From Deroplatys truncata (Eukaryota > Arthropoda > Insecta > Mantodea > Mantidae), in the NCBI GenBank assembly GCA_030765065.1, contig CM060978.1, positions 111,643,692 through 111,707,691 on the forward strand: DNA of 64,000 bases, in the 5' to 3' direction. The translations under genes were made by a program, and so were the position numbers. Of this stretch, positions 1-12,479 are shown one piece after another. Within the stretch, counting starts at the first letter, position 1. Every line of letters begins with the position of its first letter. Under the pieces are notes generated by a model. It ran no database searches. It worked only from the letters and a program-made list of their open reading frames with translations, and was not told the origin of the DNA.

Positions 1-49
1 GTGTCTGCGGTGGTCGGAGTCTGAATATGGAGACCGGAGGATGGCTTAA

Positions 50-330
50 GAGATAGCCAAAATCTTACTGCGTAAACGAAGTGGATCTAGTTAAAGCACA
101 TAATTTATACCAAAATGTTTGTGGCGTTAACCATTTCCGAGAGATTCTTTGTTATCGGTTTGAATTTAAAAAAGAAAACATTTCCCTCAAGAGCCAAACT
201 GCTATTTGCTTTTTTCTCTTGGCCAAGCGAAGAAAACGAATTTCAAAGCTATCAGATAGCGACCAGCTCTTAAAAGATTTGACTTTCGTTAGATTCTATT
301 ACATTCCCTAATCCAGTTGTACCTACAAGG
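50..330 (+). repeat. Dispersed repeat DR-1, 5' part of a copy split by a SINE
   Basis: The stretch that begins with a 'caaaatcttactgc' motif and runs through 'taaccatttccgagagattc' matches, with substitutions, 62860-62960 and the block at 13930-14050 inside the palindromic element. The same family resumes at about 880-985. I call this family DR-1. It has no supportable coding capacity; a 76-aa frame here resembles nothing and lies within the repeat. Confidence 0.6.
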
Positions 331-775
331 AAACACGCAATGGCCTACCTCTGTAGTGTGAGGGTAGCATGTCTGCCTCGCAGTCAAGTTTCGATTAACA
401 AGTTTCACAGTTATGAGCATTCAAATTTGTTGACTTTATTGTATTTATTGAATGGTATTTTGTTGCTGTGCTACCCTTAGTACCATTTTTAAGTGAAAAA
501 AAATATTGACAACTTTTTGCTCCTCGTCTCCATATTAACGAGGCATGTACTCTTAGTATATTTTTTATAAAAGAGATGTAATATGTGTTCGAATATCGGT
601 TAGGGTGAGTTAACCAGATAACGTTTTTGTTCGGGCAGTTGCCCTTATTCTGAGAAGACGAATGTCAAACTGAGCTCTAGGGACCCCGGGACCATTTGAG
701 CATCATTAATTCAACCACTTCATTCGTCGTCTGATATGGCTCGCCTTCCCGGTTAAGGTTAAGTAATCATCAAAG
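331..775 (+). repeat. tRNA-derived SINE (family S1), interrupted
   Basis: The 5' end ('tgtagtgtgagggtagc', then 'gtctgcctcg') and the 3' body ('atcggttagggtgag', 'ctgagaagacgaatgtc') match the intact SINE at 55335-55560. Between them, about 395-590, lies unrelated sequence that matches the inverted repeat at 1444-1560. The SINE is therefore split by a second insertion, and the pair sits inside a DR-1 copy. Confidence 0.6.
396..590 (+). repeat. Retroposon-like insertion inside the SINE; inverted partner at 1444-1560
   Basis: The block from 'cagttatgagcattcaaat' to 'acccttagtaccattttta' followed by an A-rich run is found in reverse complement at about 1444-1560, with roughly four fifths of bases matching by eye. 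The A-rich end following 'taccatttttaa' in both copies suggests the 3' end of a retroposon. No coding region is visible. Confidence 0.55.
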
Positions 776-879
776 CAAGAAATTGACATCTTGGTGGATA
801 ATATGTCCTTTACGACCAAAGCCAAAAAGAGAAAAAGAAAGAAAAAGAAATATGCAATAAAGTAATTTCTGCACGTGTT

Positions 880-985
880 TTTCTAGATTAACTTGAAGTA
901 GATAGGACTAGCGTTTGAGAATAGTTTGCAGAAGAGTGACTGGAGAAAGTAATGTGAGTGCAATGCCTCAGATATTCATTTAGCT
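880..985 (+). repeat. Dispersed repeat DR-1, 3' part
   Basis: The 'attaacttgaagtagat' to 'agtaatgtgagtgcaatgc' segment corresponds to 14254-14330 and 63140-63230. It is the downstream part of the copy that starts near position 50. Confidence 0.55.
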
Positions 986-1443
986 ATTTATTAACAGTTA
1001 CAATGTGGTACACTATCCACGAGTATAAAATAGTTACAGAAAATAAAAAACGAGACTGCATTGCTTCGATATTACGTTTTGGGTATCTGGGAGGGTGGCT
1101 CGGCGTACGCCCCTGCCCAGTCAAAGAGTAAAGATCTAGAAAGGATAGAGGTAACAACAAGGTAGGAAAGAAAGAAGGCCGGAGCAGGTTTCATGCGTCA
1201 TGCGGGTCGCTTTTTATCCGGACTACAGCGGTTTCCCGCAAATGATGGGGCTTCATTCATGTCGAGAGAAAATCGAATACAATGTCACGACGGGGGAGAG
1301 CACTTGTGGTTATCGTAAACACGGTGCTCTGCAACAAGTGACTTAGCTATACTGCCTTCGCTATTAACACGCACTACAAATCCCCCAGCTCTTTTATGAA
1401 AATGCATCCTTAATATGGAGAGGAGGTGCAAAAAGATTTCATT

Positions 1444-1560
1444 GTTTTTTGTTGTTTTTTTTATTTAAAAATGGTACTAAGGGTGGCACATAACAAAATT
1501 CCATACGATAAATACGTAAAGCACACAAATTTGAATGCTCATAACTGTAAAACGTTCAGA
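1444..1560 (-). repeat. Second, inverted copy of the 396-590 repeat
   Basis: Read on the minus strand this gives 'acagttatgagcattcaaat', then 'cacccttagtaccattttta', then an A-rich tail, matching 396-505. The two copies are about 0.94 kb apart in opposite orientation. Confidence 0.6.
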
Positions 1561-1599
1561 ATATTGATCCGAAATCCATTTTCAGATTGAAAATTCGCA

Positions 1600-4500
1600 A
1601 TTCATATTTAAACACTAAATTGAATTGTCGATATGCAAAGAAACTCATATTATAGTTATATTTTAGTCATCTGTAGCATCCCAGAGAAATCAAGCTACTG
1701 AGAACACTCTGACATTTTTGGATCGTCGAAACTAGATAGTGGATTGATAAGCACATTGAAATATGTACGCAAACACGCATAAAGAATGCAAAATTAATGT
1801 ATATACATCAGACGTAAAAACAAACTAAAATTAAACTATTTATATTGTAAGTTTTAGACAGTACGTTATTTTTATACACTTTAACGTCCTTTTTCAATTT
1901 AGATCTGCTGTAAACTATTCATGGCTGTTAACTGTATAAGTAGAGTTGTCCTGAGTTTTCATGCAAGAAGCTCTAATGTCTTATTGGTAAAGGATATCCT
2001 ACACGTGTGAATGCAGTTTCTCTACAGCAACAATCTATGCGTTTGTCACTATTTTGGTCATCTATTTGCTCTGTAATCCTTAAGGAGTATACTCAAGCGC
2101 ACCATTAATAGTGGTCTAAATACAAACCTTTGATTCTGAACTAACACCTCAACTTGTGTGTTTATTCTTGAATATGTGTCCGCCCTTAGGCATGGTATCC
2201 CCTTCCAATTCTGGTAAGAATCTACAAATACACCAACAAAGTGCCATTCGGGGATCTACTATTCTTCTGGAAACAATAAATTTGTTTTATTTCCTACTTT
2301 CTTTCCAAGCTCTGTCAATGGAACTATGAGTTAATATGCTGCACAAACGCATGCTATGAAAATTTAATGTGACTCTTGGATCATATCCAAAATCTGGCAC
2401 TTCAGTACACATAACTGTTGCGTCAGCAGAAATACTTAACACTGGTTGTCAAATTGGTTGCCCTCCATTACATTACATTACTATGCACTTCCAAAAGGAA
2501 ACCAGTTTAGAAATCGTAAATAAAGTTCTAGCCCTTGACAACATTCATTCAGAGTATGAGGTGTCTGAGCCTAAGAACCCATTCACAATGGAAAGTAAGC
2601 ATAGACGCAGCATAAGCGCAAGACTTTGCTCCCATTAAATAACACAAGCGCATTCACATGCGCTGCGTAATGTAAGAGTTTGCAAACCACAAACTTTAGG
2701 CTCGCGTTTTACATAGAGGAAGAATTCTGCATTTCTTTCTCCATATATTGATAGCTTCTGAATAACTCACGATTGCGATGCGAGATTTTACACCATCTAC
2801 TATACAATTGAGATGCTCTTCCATTTGACCACGCCAGGCCATTTTAAATGCTGACACTGTATTCACTTGATACAATACCTTTTATGTCCTATAAATTTAT
2901 AAAGACTGGAATAATTTCACTTTGGATATTATTGCTTTTGTTATTCAACTTGAAACGTGCGACACAGGTCCGCATTCAATTTATGGATCTAGAAACCCGT
3001 GCCAAGTTCTTGCGTTACGCCTACGGCAGAAATGTGAATGGCGTGAACACCTCCTGTCTGCGTTATATTAGTGTTACGTCTTCATTGTGAATGCGATTTA
3101 AACCTACAAGCATCTACATGCCAACAGACAGGTGGTGAAGCTGTTAGCTTGCAAGGCATCAGAATGGTTACATATAGTTTAAGCTACCCTCCTAGGATTT
3201 CATGCTTTCTAAATTGTCTTCAACATAGCAATTTTCGCTTTGTCGTGATACATAATCCATAAAATACATTTATCACTCTGGACGGCCCTTGATTTGGTGC
3301 ATTTCACAAAAAAGAACTGAACTAAATCATGTTTAAAGTGAGAATTTTATATTTACTGAGATGTTATATGGCATCCTCCATGTCATGCAGCTCTAGTTTT
3401 CCACAAGTCCTCATTCAAACATAATTTTGTCTTCTAGGTCCTCTGTGATCATTCAAAAGGAGCATTCTTCTCTTTCTCTGCGAGGTTCTCTGCTCTAAAG
3501 GGCTTCTTTGTATATCAATTGTTCCTGTATTTTTTAAGTGTCTCTAACTCAAGTCGTTTCTTTATTCAATACGATTGTAATATATTTCCTTCCCATTTCA
3601 CTCTGGCTTTTATTTCTTAATTTTTACTTTTTTGTGACACCTGAAAAACTATTGAATTCCAACCAAAAGTTTGAGATTTCACCAGAAATATATGTTTTAA
3701 TGCCAAGTCACACACACACACACACATTTTTTTCTAAACACGCACTTTTTCTGGGATCTTTAAAGCTTGTACTTCCAGTGAAATCTAGATATCGAGTTTT
3801 TGGATGATATATGTACTTCTACCTACTATAAATACGGACTACAGAGAATAAGAGAAAAGTAGAGCGCTCCTCAAGTCCTGTAATCATGACTTAGGATGAG
3901 AAACCTGAAGAAATCAACAGTCCAAACAAATTCCAGGTCCCCCTCCCCCACACACTTTAGTTCAACTTGATTAATATATGACACAATGTTTAGGAAGTAC
4001 TACGTCTGCAGTCATTTCGGTAAAATTCCGTAAATGAGTACTCACTTTGTGCGTTACGCTTTAATGAATTTCCCCTGTTATAAAGTATCAGGGAGGAAAA
4101 GAAGAAAAACAAAAAATACCGTCGTAATTACTGTTTTCCTTTCAGCAAGCCTCTTCCCATTTATTTGTGTCTGCCGTTGCGTGCCTTCCTAAATTAAACA
4201 TTTCATGTTTGACTGATTCCTCTTCTTAGCACATCTTCTAGTACAACACTACATAAACAGCATTCAAGAAACACTCTTCATTGAACCGTAGGAAGCAGAT
4301 TTAGGCTCGGTCGAGGTCGATAGAATTACAATACAAAATAAGTCCTATGATAAAATGTTCATTTTTTTCACATAACACCATCTGCTAGATAATCACTACT
4401 TAGGGTAATAACATTTGAATGCTTTATAATTTTATATGGTCTGCAACAAATGCTTGTCCCATAACCAGTGCGCTATCTTTAAAGAAAGTAAATCTACACA

Positions 4501-4640
4501 TTCCAAACAACAAAGAATGGTTCTCATAAGCTTAAAACGAATTAGCAATGAGGTTCCTTGGTTATTTATTTTTTTAATAAATTAACTGCAAATTTACAAT
4601 CTGTTCTTAGCAGAACATTTAGTAAAAGTAGTACTCTCTG
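1600..4640. other. No gene recognised; AT-rich intergenic DNA
   Basis: Short frames here (up to 89 aa) show no family signature, no promoter-to-ORF arrangement and no codon bias I can support. The only recognisable content is a DR-1 fragment at about 3640-3850, with a short CA run at 3711-3726. Confidence 0.5.
3640..3850 (-). repeat. DR-1 fragment with embedded CA run
   Basis: Motifs 'ccagtgaaatctagatatcg' and 'ggatctttaaagcttg' correspond to 'ccggtgaaatctcggtatcg' near 24675 and to the equivalent part of 13540-13620. A CA dinucleotide run occupies the same position where other DR-1 copies carry GT or CT microsatellites. Confidence 0.55.
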
Positions 4641-4645
4641 AAACA

Positions 4646-5110
4646 CTAAGGATAGCTAAAGTGGAATGGTAAGTCCAAAGTGTTACAGCACTGTAGACGG
4701 TCAATCGCGGTATTGTTGTCTAGTATATTGATGGCAAGAGAGTTCGGATGATTAGTTAAGAACTGCTGATGCAGAAGACCATGGGATGTGATTTCTTCTT
4801 TTATTGTAGAGGCGTGAAGATCGTTATGTAGCGTGGGTACCATATGTCCATACGGTCTAATGATGGTCATGTAGACTAACGTTTTGTTGTTGAGAATGCT
4901 TGTTCAATAACCAATATAATTTTCTTTTATTTTCATTATAACGTGTGTTTCCATGTTATGTGTTCATCTAAGTGCAATCCAAGATATTTTACAGTTAATG
5001 TTACAGGAATTTCTACATGATTTAGACATACTTTAGGGCACGTTCCACGACAAAGCAAATATGATATGGTGAGGTTTACTGGGTTTTTTTGTAGACTTTA
5101 AAGAATATTC
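4646..5110 (-). pseudogene. Jockey-type non-LTR retrotransposon, reverse transcriptase C-terminal fragment
   Basis: Reading the minus strand downwards from about 5110, several frames together give the thumb and tail of a jockey-like reverse transcriptase. First come a 'TVKYLG..LD...TWKTHV' type segment and a 'KTLVYMTIIRP' block. The tail follows with 'TLHNDLHASTIKEEI' and 'NHPNSLAINILDN', ending at 4646. At least two frameshifts or stops lie between 4870 and 5110. The residues normally found between the 'IIRP.' block and 'LHNDL' are missing, so an internal deletion is also likely. The 5' part of the element is absent, as expected for a truncated LINE copy. Assignment rests on recognised family motifs only. 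Confidence 0.65.
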
Positions 5111-5149
5111 AATATGTTTTAGAATGCTATCAGCAAAATGTATTAAGTT

Positions 5150-7425
5150 AATCCTTTATTTTACCTTTATTCTCTCTTTAAAGCATTCGTAGATTTCAAA
5201 TGCAGCAATTATATCAATGATTGTAAACGAGAAACAATGCAGTTAGCCTTGCTTAATTTGTATGGGTTTTTTTTTAAGAAACCTACACATACTCAGGTGA
5301 TAGAAGCAGGTTTCTGAGAAGCGGATTCAGGCAAGCACATGTATAATATTGTGTATATACTGCATAGAAAGTGCCGGGAAATTAGTTCTGTGCTAAAAAT
5401 GCTCGAATGATTGGCTATATTTAGAAACGCTCAATGATTTAAAGCATTATCAGGAAAAAATTGCATCTGGAAATTATTTTGTGTGCTTTACTAGTAAAGT
5501 AGTAGTAATTAGTAATAGTAGTAGTAATTAATTGTAATAACGTAACGTTTATCATATTTTAGACAGCACTTCTAATACAGAGCACACGAACTAAAAGCTT
5601 TAGATTATCGCACTAGTGTGATAACTTTTAGTGACCAACTTTGGTTTCAAGTCCAGTCACATGACAATTACCCTTTGTATTTGCACATGTTTAATGTCTC
5701 GACCTAATATGATTAGATTTTACTTTTCATTATGTTTTTTTTTCTCATGGAGCTCGTATTGTCTATTCAAAGCACAAATCGTCATACTTAAATGTATCAC
5801 AATTTGTTGTAGAGTTAACCTATACTTTATACTGCCACTTTCTTTGATCTAAAATGCTATTCTTTTACTAACCTACGTAAAAATTAAACAACAGAAATTA
5901 TGAATTCAAAAGAAACAGAATTGGAAGTGAAATTAAGAAGCACTAGAAATACCTGCTCAAAAAATTCAGAAAGCAATGTGATATAGCATTTAATTGCTTC
6001 ATTGCCTGGTGTAAGACAAAACACGGTGAAAATAATTTCACTGAAAATGACTGCCAGCGAATCAACAAAACATCTGACATTCACTTTTTTAACGTAATTT
6101 CTCTTGTTTCAATAACGCGTTCTAAACGTTATATCTGTTAGTTTCGGAATTAATGTAATATTATTCATATTTTACAAATTCGAGCGCTGTCTAAAAGTGT
6201 AGCATATATCACACGTATTAAAAGCAGTTTTATTTTGCTGAAGGAAGCATTCCTACTCCCAATATAAAACCCTACTTATACTTCTCATATAACCTACTAT
6301 TATTTTAGTGCAATATATTTTATTCTGTTTTAAACTTCTGTATTAGTCACTAAACAATTTTATAACAAAATTAGCTTCTATAAATTAAAATTAACATTGT
6401 GCATTATTGCCCTTATCATTAAGAATCCTGGTTGATTATTGCTTTCCCCATATAGGCAGTTGTGTATTAAGTACGTCTATTTGTGAGGACCCACCCGCCG
6501 AACACGTGATTTTCTCATTTAGGGGCTATGCTAAAAATTAACCATTATTGTTTATATTTTCTGTAGTATTATTCTAACAATAAACAAATTTGTTAATTTA
6601 ATTACAAAAATATTTAGATTAAGAAAAAGTAGACCAGAAAGGCTGTTAAATGGCTTAATGTATTTCTAATACACAAAAGAAAGTTGCCATAGAAATAACA
6701 AAATTAATCCTCTATTATTATTCCCGGAAAGTAAATTTTCTAAACATACGTAGCTCAATATATGCATACGTTCATAACAAAGAATAAACGTTCCAAAGGA
6801 AGACCTACTTTTTCATATTCTGTGAAATTTCAAACTATAATTATCTCGAAACTTTATTTTATTTTTATTATTTTTTTACTTAATGCCCTTTCCTTGTAAG
6901 CCCAGGTTGACCTCATCATTCAGAAGTGCGCGAGTAGAAGATATCAATATAAATCAGCCGAGTTCATAGAAACAGTATTGGTGATACTTACTTCGTAGAG
7001 TTTCAAGTCCTCAGATATTCCCTCTTTCTAGTAAACATTTCAAATATCTTCAAGGAGTATATTATAATTGAGTATTCACAAACGCGAATTTAGAGATTTT
7101 ACAATATCCTGCATTTTAAGTCGTAAGATTGTGGAAGATTAAAAACAGTGCCTTACAGGAGCGTTTGAAATATGCATTATATAGTATGAAGCAAAGAAAA
7201 TTACACCTACTTAAAAATGATCTGAACTTATTTTGTTTCGAGTTAATTTAAGTCTCATAACGGTAAGACAGAATATTGATGATCCATGATCTCTTGAGAG
7301 GATCAATATACAGACAAGCGAGAGATTTCAGATAACACAGACTCAAGATCACACACAGCACATTGTTCGGCGTGTAGTTTAATTCTTGGCCTTAGAGGTG
7401 TACAATTCCTGAATATTACATAAAA
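5150..7425. other. No gene recognised; AT-rich
   Basis: I see no coding region, RNA gene or repeat that can be supported. The region is strongly AT-rich, with many short homopolymer runs. Confidence 0.45.
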
Positions 7426-7429
7426 GTTT

Positions 7430-7935
7430 TTACTTTGTCCACCGAATAGAGGCAAAGGAACTACTGTACTCGACCAAATAATCCATATCGAGATTCACAG
7501 AAATATCTGATAAATACCAAACCATACTTAAGTACCGTATATTTTAAGGCCACAAGGCCACAATTTAACTCCCTCGTCTCAAATCACACTTTACATGGGA
7601 AGTTTCTCATTTTTTGTTTTCTAATTTTCTTAAAACTGATTCTTTGTATTAAAATTTTAGTTATTTCCAATATAAACAACACGCAAGCCGTTTTCGTTCT
7701 TTGGTACATCTTGCAAGAAAAAAGTCATTACAAACAAAAGGAGATATGGCCAATAGCCTTTTTCGTAACGTTAAACCCCCTAACAGACGACATTCTGCTG
7801 TTGCCTCTGCATTCTTTCTAGTGTGAAAATCGTTATTTGCAGGTAATTAACGTGAAGTAGATAGAGTTTCATATAAAATATAGTTATGTGTGTATTGATA
7901 ATGGCTAGAGAAAGTCATGCCATTTAACGCACCAG
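7430..7935 (+). repeat. Diverged DR-1 copy
   Basis: Order and content follow the DR-1 copy inside the palindromic element. 'tccatatcgagattcacag' matches the 'cgataccgagatttcacc' block; 'ctgataaataccaaacc' and 'ctttacatgggaa' come next; then 'attaacgtgaagtagatag' and 'gctagagaaagtcatgcc'. The copy is old and has indels. Confidence 0.55.
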
Positions 7936-7939
7936 ATTG

Positions 7940-9780
7940 TTTCCAACTTAAAATTTAAAAGTAGGATTACAGAACACCAAGTTCATGATTGAGAAGGTGA
8001 GATGGAGCATGAAGCTCCGTTCATTGAATTTATCAACCTGTTGAAACGTGCCTTTATATATGTCTTTTCCTCCTGTACGACGTGGTATCAGCACGGTGGT
8101 AACTACAGTGCCGCTTCGGACGAAGATAGATAGACCGAAGTGACCTAGCTGCATGCCCTCCATGATGTCCTGATTTAATCCAGTGTTTCCCTTGAAGTCT
8201 CATTGCAAAAAGCATTTAATGTGTTGCGAAGTTGGTGATTACCACATCAAACTGCGAGTGTAGCGGATCAAAATGCTAAACGTCATTTAAAGGAGAGGAA
8301 AACAAATTTGATTCAATTAAAACTGGCAAAATGAGTAAGGTTTTTTATATTCTCCCTTGATAATGAAAACTGCGACCAATTGATTGTGGCTTCGATAAAA
8401 TGAAATTAATTAAGACAACTGATTAAATTATAATCAACCTTTCAAACCAGTAGAAACTGAAGGTTTAAACAATTGATTTTAGAATGGTACCAACCATCAA
8501 GTACTTACAAGAGTACTAGAATGGATTAATCATCTGCGACGAACGAGTTCGGATGGAGTTCCCGAAGCCATGCTTCGTAAAAGCCAAACAGGAAAGAGAT
8601 CTCTGAGCCATCCAAGGAATCGCTGGACACAAAACGTGTCTGTAGACCGTAACAAGCCATTAGGTCTAAGGCTTGTACAGAAGAAGAATTAGAATGGTTG
8701 CACCTGTGATAGGTAGGGTTCTGTAGGTATCTGTTCAAGGCTTTTCTGGAACTCCTAAAAGTTTCTAATGCAAGTTTATGAACAGAATTGATAGACGCGA
8801 TCAATTGGAATTCAAAATTGTACGTGGAACAAAACACGACTAAACAACCGTTCTGCACGCGGAAGAAGAAAAACTCAGTTTAGTTTCGTAACAGTTTCTG
8901 TTGCCCAATTAGGCCTTTAAACTTTCGCCTTGAGGATTAAAAGCAGTTGAGTTGAGATTAGTGTTTTTGTGTTAGTGCTTTACTTCTGCCTGTCCCCTTA
9001 AATGGCTCTGACACGTGTAATACCCCCAAGACATATTTAGGTTTACTGACCATAAAATCATAGCCCTTCACATGCGGCTTGTGGTTTATTTAAGCCTTAC
9101 TGAACGATATATGATGGAAAACAGAAAATCATCTTAAACACGATTTATCAATTAGCAAATCCACGGAAGAGCTTAGCAGTTACAGGATCGCCAGCAGTAA
9201 ATGTTAAAAGTTATTTTGGAGCTAAGTCAACATTTCTTATACAGCAGCACAGATCCAAGCAGAGGTGAATATGCAGAATACAAAACCACTTGCAATGAAA
9301 ATATTTTGAAAGTGATTAAAATTTAAATTCCATAAAATACTCGAGTAGGTACACTATAGTGTGTTGTAAAGTTTTGTTTAAACAAAACTACAAAGTAAAT
9401 GTTATAATGGATTGAGAATCCTGCTGGGGGATACTTTTGGAGATAAGAGAAAACCGCAATCAATATTATTTAACATCACAGATTCACCAGAAAAAAAAAC
9501 GAATGTATGCATTCAGTGAGTATTTCTGATCACTCCTCTACCAGCTATACTTACAAAAGCTTATTATTTTATGTACTTCTTACTAAACGAAAGAACTTTA
9601 AATTCACACTTGCACATTTGGTTGTAAGGCACAGTGTGCAGGTGAAGAGAGCTTTAAAGAGCCTGTCGCTATATGATGGCTTTCAAATTACACCTTTTGC
9701 ATCACGAGGGGAGGAGAAACAAGACGAATAGTCTTTTAGTCCAGTTACAAAGTGTTAAATAGTTAAAAATTCAAACCAGT
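7940..9780. other. No gene recognised
   Basis: A 110-residue minus-strand frame at 8526-8858 is the longest open stretch, but it has no recognisable domain and no supporting splice or promoter signals. Nothing else can be supported. Confidence 0.4.
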
Positions 9781-9789
9781 AACAAGGAC

Positions 9790-10300
9790 TGTCTCGAAAA
9801 TGTCAACACGACAAAAAATGTTATTGGACAAGTTGTGTGTTGTAATGAGATCTACATTTCTTTGTCGAGTAAGATTTTGTCATTTCTTACGGTTTACCAG
9901 TCATTCATCATGAAGAGGACTTCACAGACTACTCTCAGAAACTTCAAGGTATGCATTTAATTTCTCATGAAAATATATTAAACACATGGTATTTTAATCA
10001 AAATCATATAGCCATTTTTGAGAAAATTAAAAAAAAAAACAAGCGTTTTCCAGCAAAGAGTTGGAAGATTCTGAACTTAAATACCAAACATGGTGTTTAA
10101 CGGACTTCTCGTTTTTGAGTTTTGCTATTCACAGCAAAATCTCGGGTTGGATTGTTTTTGGATCAAATATAATGCTTCCTCTAGAAAGTAAAAATGCAAA
10201 CATGTTAAAAAGCAATGATTGGACGGAACACCACCATATTAGAAGACTGCTGCATCCGGCTAAAATACTAACTACAAGATTTACGAAGAGTTGAGGAGTT
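9790..10300 (-). repeat. DR-1 copy adjoining the palindromic element
   Basis: The minus-strand DR-1 order is visible on the plus strand as 'agattttgtcatttcttacg', 'catgaagaggac', 'tgagaaaattaaaa', 'agattctgaacttaaatacc' and 'aacatggtgtttaacgg'. It matches 24290-24580 of the right arm. It lies just outside the target-site duplication at 10352. Confidence 0.6.
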
Positions 10301-10351
10301 TAAGAAGTGGCACATATAGATAATTAGTAATTTGCGAAAAGTTTTGTCTCC

Positions 10352-10357
10352 GATGAG
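10352..10357. repeat. Target-site duplication, left copy (GATGAG)
   Basis: GATGAG directly precedes the first base of the left arm (AGTAGAC). The same six bases directly follow the last base of the right arm at 27938-27943. The neighbouring bases differ, so the duplication is exactly 6 bp. Confidence 0.85.
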
Positions 10358-10378
10358 AGTAGACATATTAGGAGAGAT

Positions 10379-10437
10379 CCAGAACAATGGGCTATTGTTC
10401 TGGTCAGAACAAAGGAATCAATGACCTATTGTTCTGA
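10379..10437. repeat. Hairpin-forming sequences at the left tip
   Basis: 10379-10388 (CCAGAACAAT) and 10394-10403 (ATTGTTCTGG) are perfect inverted repeats around a 5-base loop. A second inverted pair follows directly: TCAGAACAA at 10404-10412 and TTGTTCTGA at 10429-10437. The right tip carries the same first hairpin and a slightly decayed second one. The four related CAGAACAA blocks could be recognition sites for a terminal-binding protein; that is inference. Confidence 0.7.
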
Positions 10438-10439
10438 CT

Positions 10440-10870
10440 TCAAGCCCCGCCCCCTCACTTTGAGGCCTCACATGCCGCCCTGGTCGCGTGCCGCTAGCCC
10501 CGCCCCCTCCCTTTGTGGGCTCACCTAATGCCGACTGGGTCTGTGTCGTCAGGTCCTCCCCCCTCCCCCATGTGGTCTGGTCACGTGCCGGTGGAACGCC
10601 CCCCCTCCCAACCCCATACGCTGGGTGGTACCCTCCCTCCCCTTTGTGTTCTGGTTGGTTCCCTGTGGATAGGTGGGAGAGTGTGTATTGTTCCTATACG
10701 GTGACTACATTCCCGCCCCCCTCATTGTGACTTGTCTAAATCTCTGCCGTGTGATTGGTTCCCCTGCGGATATGTGGGAGAGTGTGTATTGTTAGTATAC
10801 GCTGGTGACGTCACTCTGCTCTCATAGCGTCCTGTTTAAATCCCGCCCCTAGTAAGGTGTGTGGTAGGGA
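10440..10870. promoter_or_regulatory. GC-rich subterminal block with repeated promoter-like modules
   Basis: This block is sharply GC-rich against an AT-rich background. It contains two copies of a 'ccccgccccctc' module, each followed by a 'cctttgtgggctcac'-like sequence. It also has two copies of a 'tgggagagtgtgtattgtt' module, inverted CCAAT-type 'gattggttccc' and a perfect CRE-like 'tgacgtca'. An overlapping proline-rich frame has no coding support. The block is preserved at 27430-27855. I infer a subterminal promoter, enhancer or packaging-like region; function is unproven. Confidence 0.5.
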
Positions 10871-12106
10871 ATGTGATTCTCGATGCCTGCCGCACATCGG
10901 CAAAACGTTTGAGTACATAATTGTGTCAATCAATTAGATAATGTTCGTCCATGCATTAAACATTATTGAAAAAAAGAATCGCCATCATATTACTACTAAT
11001 GTCCTAACATTGCATATCTAATGAAACGATGCTCCTCGATCGATGAAAAACAATTAAGTATTTTTGATTGATTAATTGTATATGAATTGACTTGCGCACC
11101 TGCTTCTAAACCCCCATTTTTACATCTACTAATGCCCACAAATTACACTTCTAATGAAACGCGGCTAGTCGGTCGATGAAAACAATTAAGTATTTTTGAT
11201 TGATTAATGTAATTGATTCGCGCGCAACTGCTCGTCATCGTATATGTGTGGTAGCATGTGTATAATTATTACGAGTAATAACATTTATTTAATTCAACTT
11301 TTGAGGGAAAATATATTTTGGATTTATAAGAATATTACAACACTTAGATGAATCCATAGCTGAAAGGACAGAGTTGCCGTAACAGTCGTTATCGCGTGAT
11401 AATTTCACTGAAAACCCGCGCCCATTTCTTCCTCCACGAAACGTCTCACTCGAATGACCGGCTCTCGGTAATTGCAGTGACAAGTCGACTACGGCAAACC
11501 CTCCACTCGCGTTTCTACACCAGCGCGCCAGGTGGTAATATGAGTGAAACTGGTTTTTTCTCTCTGAACCAGCGAGGGTTTCCTCACGGCGCCCCTGGTG
11601 GTCATATCCGAAAGTTGTGAATTCGCCATATTTAAACTCAAGGTGCGCGCAAGGCGGCCATCTTAACTCTATATAATTCAGCGAAATATGATTCCGGAAA
11701 AAAATAAAGGCGAATTAACATTTTAGTTAAATAATACTCGTTTAACATGCGAGGTGCGTTCATATTGTCTCGTTATAATTCCGGAGGAATTGATTATGTA
11801 AAAAATAAATACGGTTAACATTATAGTTTAATATTATAAATGCTATTAAAAATAAAACGATTCGGTTAACATTATAGGTGAATATTACATACGTTATTAA
11901 AAAATAAATAAGGCTCTCGCTGATCGATGAATACAATTAAATATTTTTTATTAATTCATGTAATTGACTTGCGCACCTAGAGCTATCTCACTCATTTTCA
12001 ATAGAAATGTATATAGGTAGAGGCATTCGAGGAAAAATACAGAGCAGGGAATATCAAAAACAGACTTCGGCTCCAACACGTAAACTCTCCCTCTCTCCAT
12101 ACAGAA

Positions 12107-12225
12107 CCTTCACTCTCTGTCTCTCTCCCTCTCTCTCTCTCCCTCTACCTCTCCTTACAAGAAATTCGAAACATGCGCGAAGACCTCAAATATAAATTTG
12201 ATATTCGTTTTTAAATGTTCTCTCT

Positions 12226-12263
<38 letters not shown>

Positions 12264-12340
12264 TACAACAAATTCGAAACATGCGCGAGGACTTCAAATA
12301 TAAATTTGATATTCGTTTTTAAATGTTCTTTCTAAAGACG
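12107..12340. repeat. CT-rich microsatellite with a tandem duplicate
   Basis: CT-rich runs at about 12110-12155 and 12218-12262 each abut a near-identical 'aaattcgaaacatgcgcga' plus 'aaatttgatattcgttttta' segment. This makes a tandem duplication of roughly 110 bp. The right arm shows the same arrangement as GA runs near 25995-26130, with different run lengths. Confidence 0.65.
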
Positions 12341-12479
12341 TAGCGAACTTTGAGAAATTCAACGAATTATTCACTTGCGTACCCTGCTTGAAAGAAATAT
12401 GCTGTACAACCCTGAAGAACGCCTGCGGACTTCTCGGAAGAAGACATGTAGACACTCATTAGAGGACAATGGCAGGCGC

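Noticed and set aside
8526-8858. 110-residue minus-strand frame
   Set aside because: No recognisable domain, no promoter or splice signals, and AT-rich surroundings make such a frame expected by chance.
10488-10730. Proline-rich frame in the GC-rich block (also 27565-27807)
   Set aside because: It is open in both arms, but composition is explained by GC boxes, and there is no start context or domain; a regulatory block fits better.
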